Source: Paenibacillus sp. GP183 (GTDB taxonomy: Bacteria; Bacillota; Bacilli; Paenibacillales; NBRC-103111). From it: 64,000 nucleotides of DNA. The position numbers were made by a program, and so were the translations under genes. Below the pieces are notes generated by a model. That model was not told the origin of the DNA. It did no database searches and worked only from the letters and a program-made list of their open reading frames with translations. Of the stretch, positions 62,368 through 64,000 are shown piece after piece. The stretch is taken from assembly GCF_900104695.1 (NCBI RefSeq), contig NZ_FNSW01000001.1:1054001-1118000 (forward strand), written 5' to 3'. How positions within the stretch are numbered: the first letter of the stretch is position 1; each line of letters opens with the position of its first letter.

Positions 62368-62488
62368 AGCTTCAACACGAACTCCCGTCTATTAAAAGAT
62401 AAACGCCTTGCGGCGACTTCTTATTATACCATTACTGCACAGGCGGAGGAAATAGAAAATTGAGAAATAGGCGATAAAATGGGGAAAT

Positions 62489-63040
62489 TTACTCGATTTG
62501 CACAAATCGCCAGAGTGCTTCAGTCCCCTTGGAAATGCCGATTCTTGCCGTTTTTTCAATGGTTTTATAGGTACGGTTCATTTCAAGATACAGCTTTCGG
62601 TCTGATGGCTGCAGCAAATCGTAGCCGTTCATGCTCAAATCCACATTTAACGCTTGGGCCAGCTTGCCTGGACCATTCATCAAATTACGATCAGTTGCGC
62701 CAAGCCGATTTCCGCGTATAAGCTCGATGCCTTCCAATGGTTTCCCGGCACGAAGCAGCACAGCTCCAACCTCACCGGGTCTGTGCGCGATGATATTCAT
62801 GCAATAATGCATGCCATAGATAAAATATACATATAGACGCCCTACATCAGAGAACATCAATTGATTGCGAGGCGTAACCCCTCGATAGGCATGGCTGGCC
62901 GGATCGTCACTGCCTCTGTAGGCTTCTGTTTCTGTAATTTGAATTCGGATTGTTCCATGCGGCGTCTCTCTGATGAGATGGCATCCGATCAGCTTTTCCG
63001 CCGCCTGGACGGTGTCTTGTTCCAAGAAGTTTTTATCCAT
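62489..63040 (-). CDS. DNA-3-methyladenine glycosylase (AAG/MPG type)
   Basis: 183 residues. Typical signatures: QITETEAYRGSDDPASHAYRGVTPRN with the catalytic Glu, VYFIYGMHYCMNIIAHRPGEVGAVLLRAGKPLEG, and NLMNGPGKLAQALNVDLSMNGYDL. Removes alkylated purines. Same length as other bacterial AAG proteins. Confidence 0.94.
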   Translation of the reverse strand: MDKNFLEQDTVQAAEKLIGCHLIRETPHGTIRIQITETEAYRGSDDPASHAYRGVTPRNQLMFSDVGRLYVYFIYGMHYCMNIIAHRPGEVGAVLLRAGKPLEGIELIRGNRLGATDRNLMNGPGKLAQALNVDLSMNGYDLLQPSDRKLYLEMNRTYKTIEKTARIGISKGTEALWRFVQIE

Positions 63041-63121
63041 AAGTTCACCCTATCATTGAAACCAATAGTAAAATGCACCATTCATTATACAATGATTTTA
63101 TCGTATTCTATTGACAAGCGA

Positions 63122-63159
63122 AAGACCGTCTAAATCGCATTGAAACGATAGACGGTCTT
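63122..63159 (-). terminator. Terminator after the aldo/keto reductase
   Basis: 11-bp stem AAGACCGTCTA (63122-63132) / TAGACGGTCTT (63149-63159), 12 bases past the stop at 63171. Confidence 0.78.
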
Positions 63160-63170
63160 CCGAGTTTAAC

Positions 63171-64000
<830 letters not shown>

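Overview
The window looks like chromosome from an endospore-forming Bacillota, most likely Paenibacillus or a close relative in the Paenibacillaceae. The pointers are a YesN-type two-component system beside a sugar ABC importer, a FadR operator of the Bacillus type, KapB and YhcN/YlaJ sporulation proteins, bacillithiol-linked YtxJ and YfiT/DinB proteins, and GlnR/TnrA boxes. Most genes have strong AGGAGG ribosome binding sites. This assignment is an inference from gene content; there is no rRNA or tRNA in the window.

Layout. 1-5.9 kb: a sugar ABC importer (permease cut by the window edge, second permease, lipoprotein) divergent from its response regulator and histidine kinase. 6-12.6 kb: a purine/heterocycle catabolic operon (amidohydrolase, three xanthine-dehydrogenase-type subunits, FAD-linked oxidase) behind a sigma-A promoter with two perfect GlnR/TnrA boxes at about -51 and +15. 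The molybdenum subunit appears to have lost an internal block of about 130 residues. 12.8-16.3 kb: a possible toxin-antitoxin pair (ART-fold DUF3990-like protein plus a small partner), a half-size ChrA, YjfB and a FliD-like protein.

16.3-25.6 kb: an AT-rich accessory stretch of small single-function genes (methyltransferase, two DinB proteins, three HAD phosphatases, GIY-YIG, DJ-1/PfpI, zinc-PLC-like). It holds a ZTP (pfl) riboswitch with terminator ahead of the DJ-1 gene, a type I toxin-antitoxin locus (31-residue holin-like toxin plus convergent antisense RNA), and a TIR-domain gene between two directly repeated ~150-bp elements. This stretch contains the best candidates for something undescribed.

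25.8-38.5 kb: a complete fatty-acid degradation locus: thioesterase, FadD, FadE, FadA, FadB in one operon, then FadF, and divergently FadR-EtfB-EtfA under a FadR box. It yields acetyl-CoA and routes electrons through ETF to the membrane FeS reductase. 38.8-45.5 kb: a lipase-like hydrolase, a sulfate ABC importer with YezD, and the AdaA/Ogt alkylation-repair pair. 45.6-47.3 kb: an intact IS1182-family element inserted in the loop of a shared terminator hairpin, followed by an ArsR-type regulator divergent from an MFS exporter with a palindromic operator over the -10.

49-64 kb: mostly housekeeping: acyl-CoA thioesterase, PurT, small sporulation-type proteins, a Gfo/Idh/MocA dehydrogenase, KapB, a thioredoxin, three ABC-F proteins, M42 peptidase, Dabb protein, 3-methyladenine glycosylase, and an aldo/keto reductase cut by the window end. 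Three genes (fadA, etfA, the middle ABC-F) contain abrupt GC-rich blocks.
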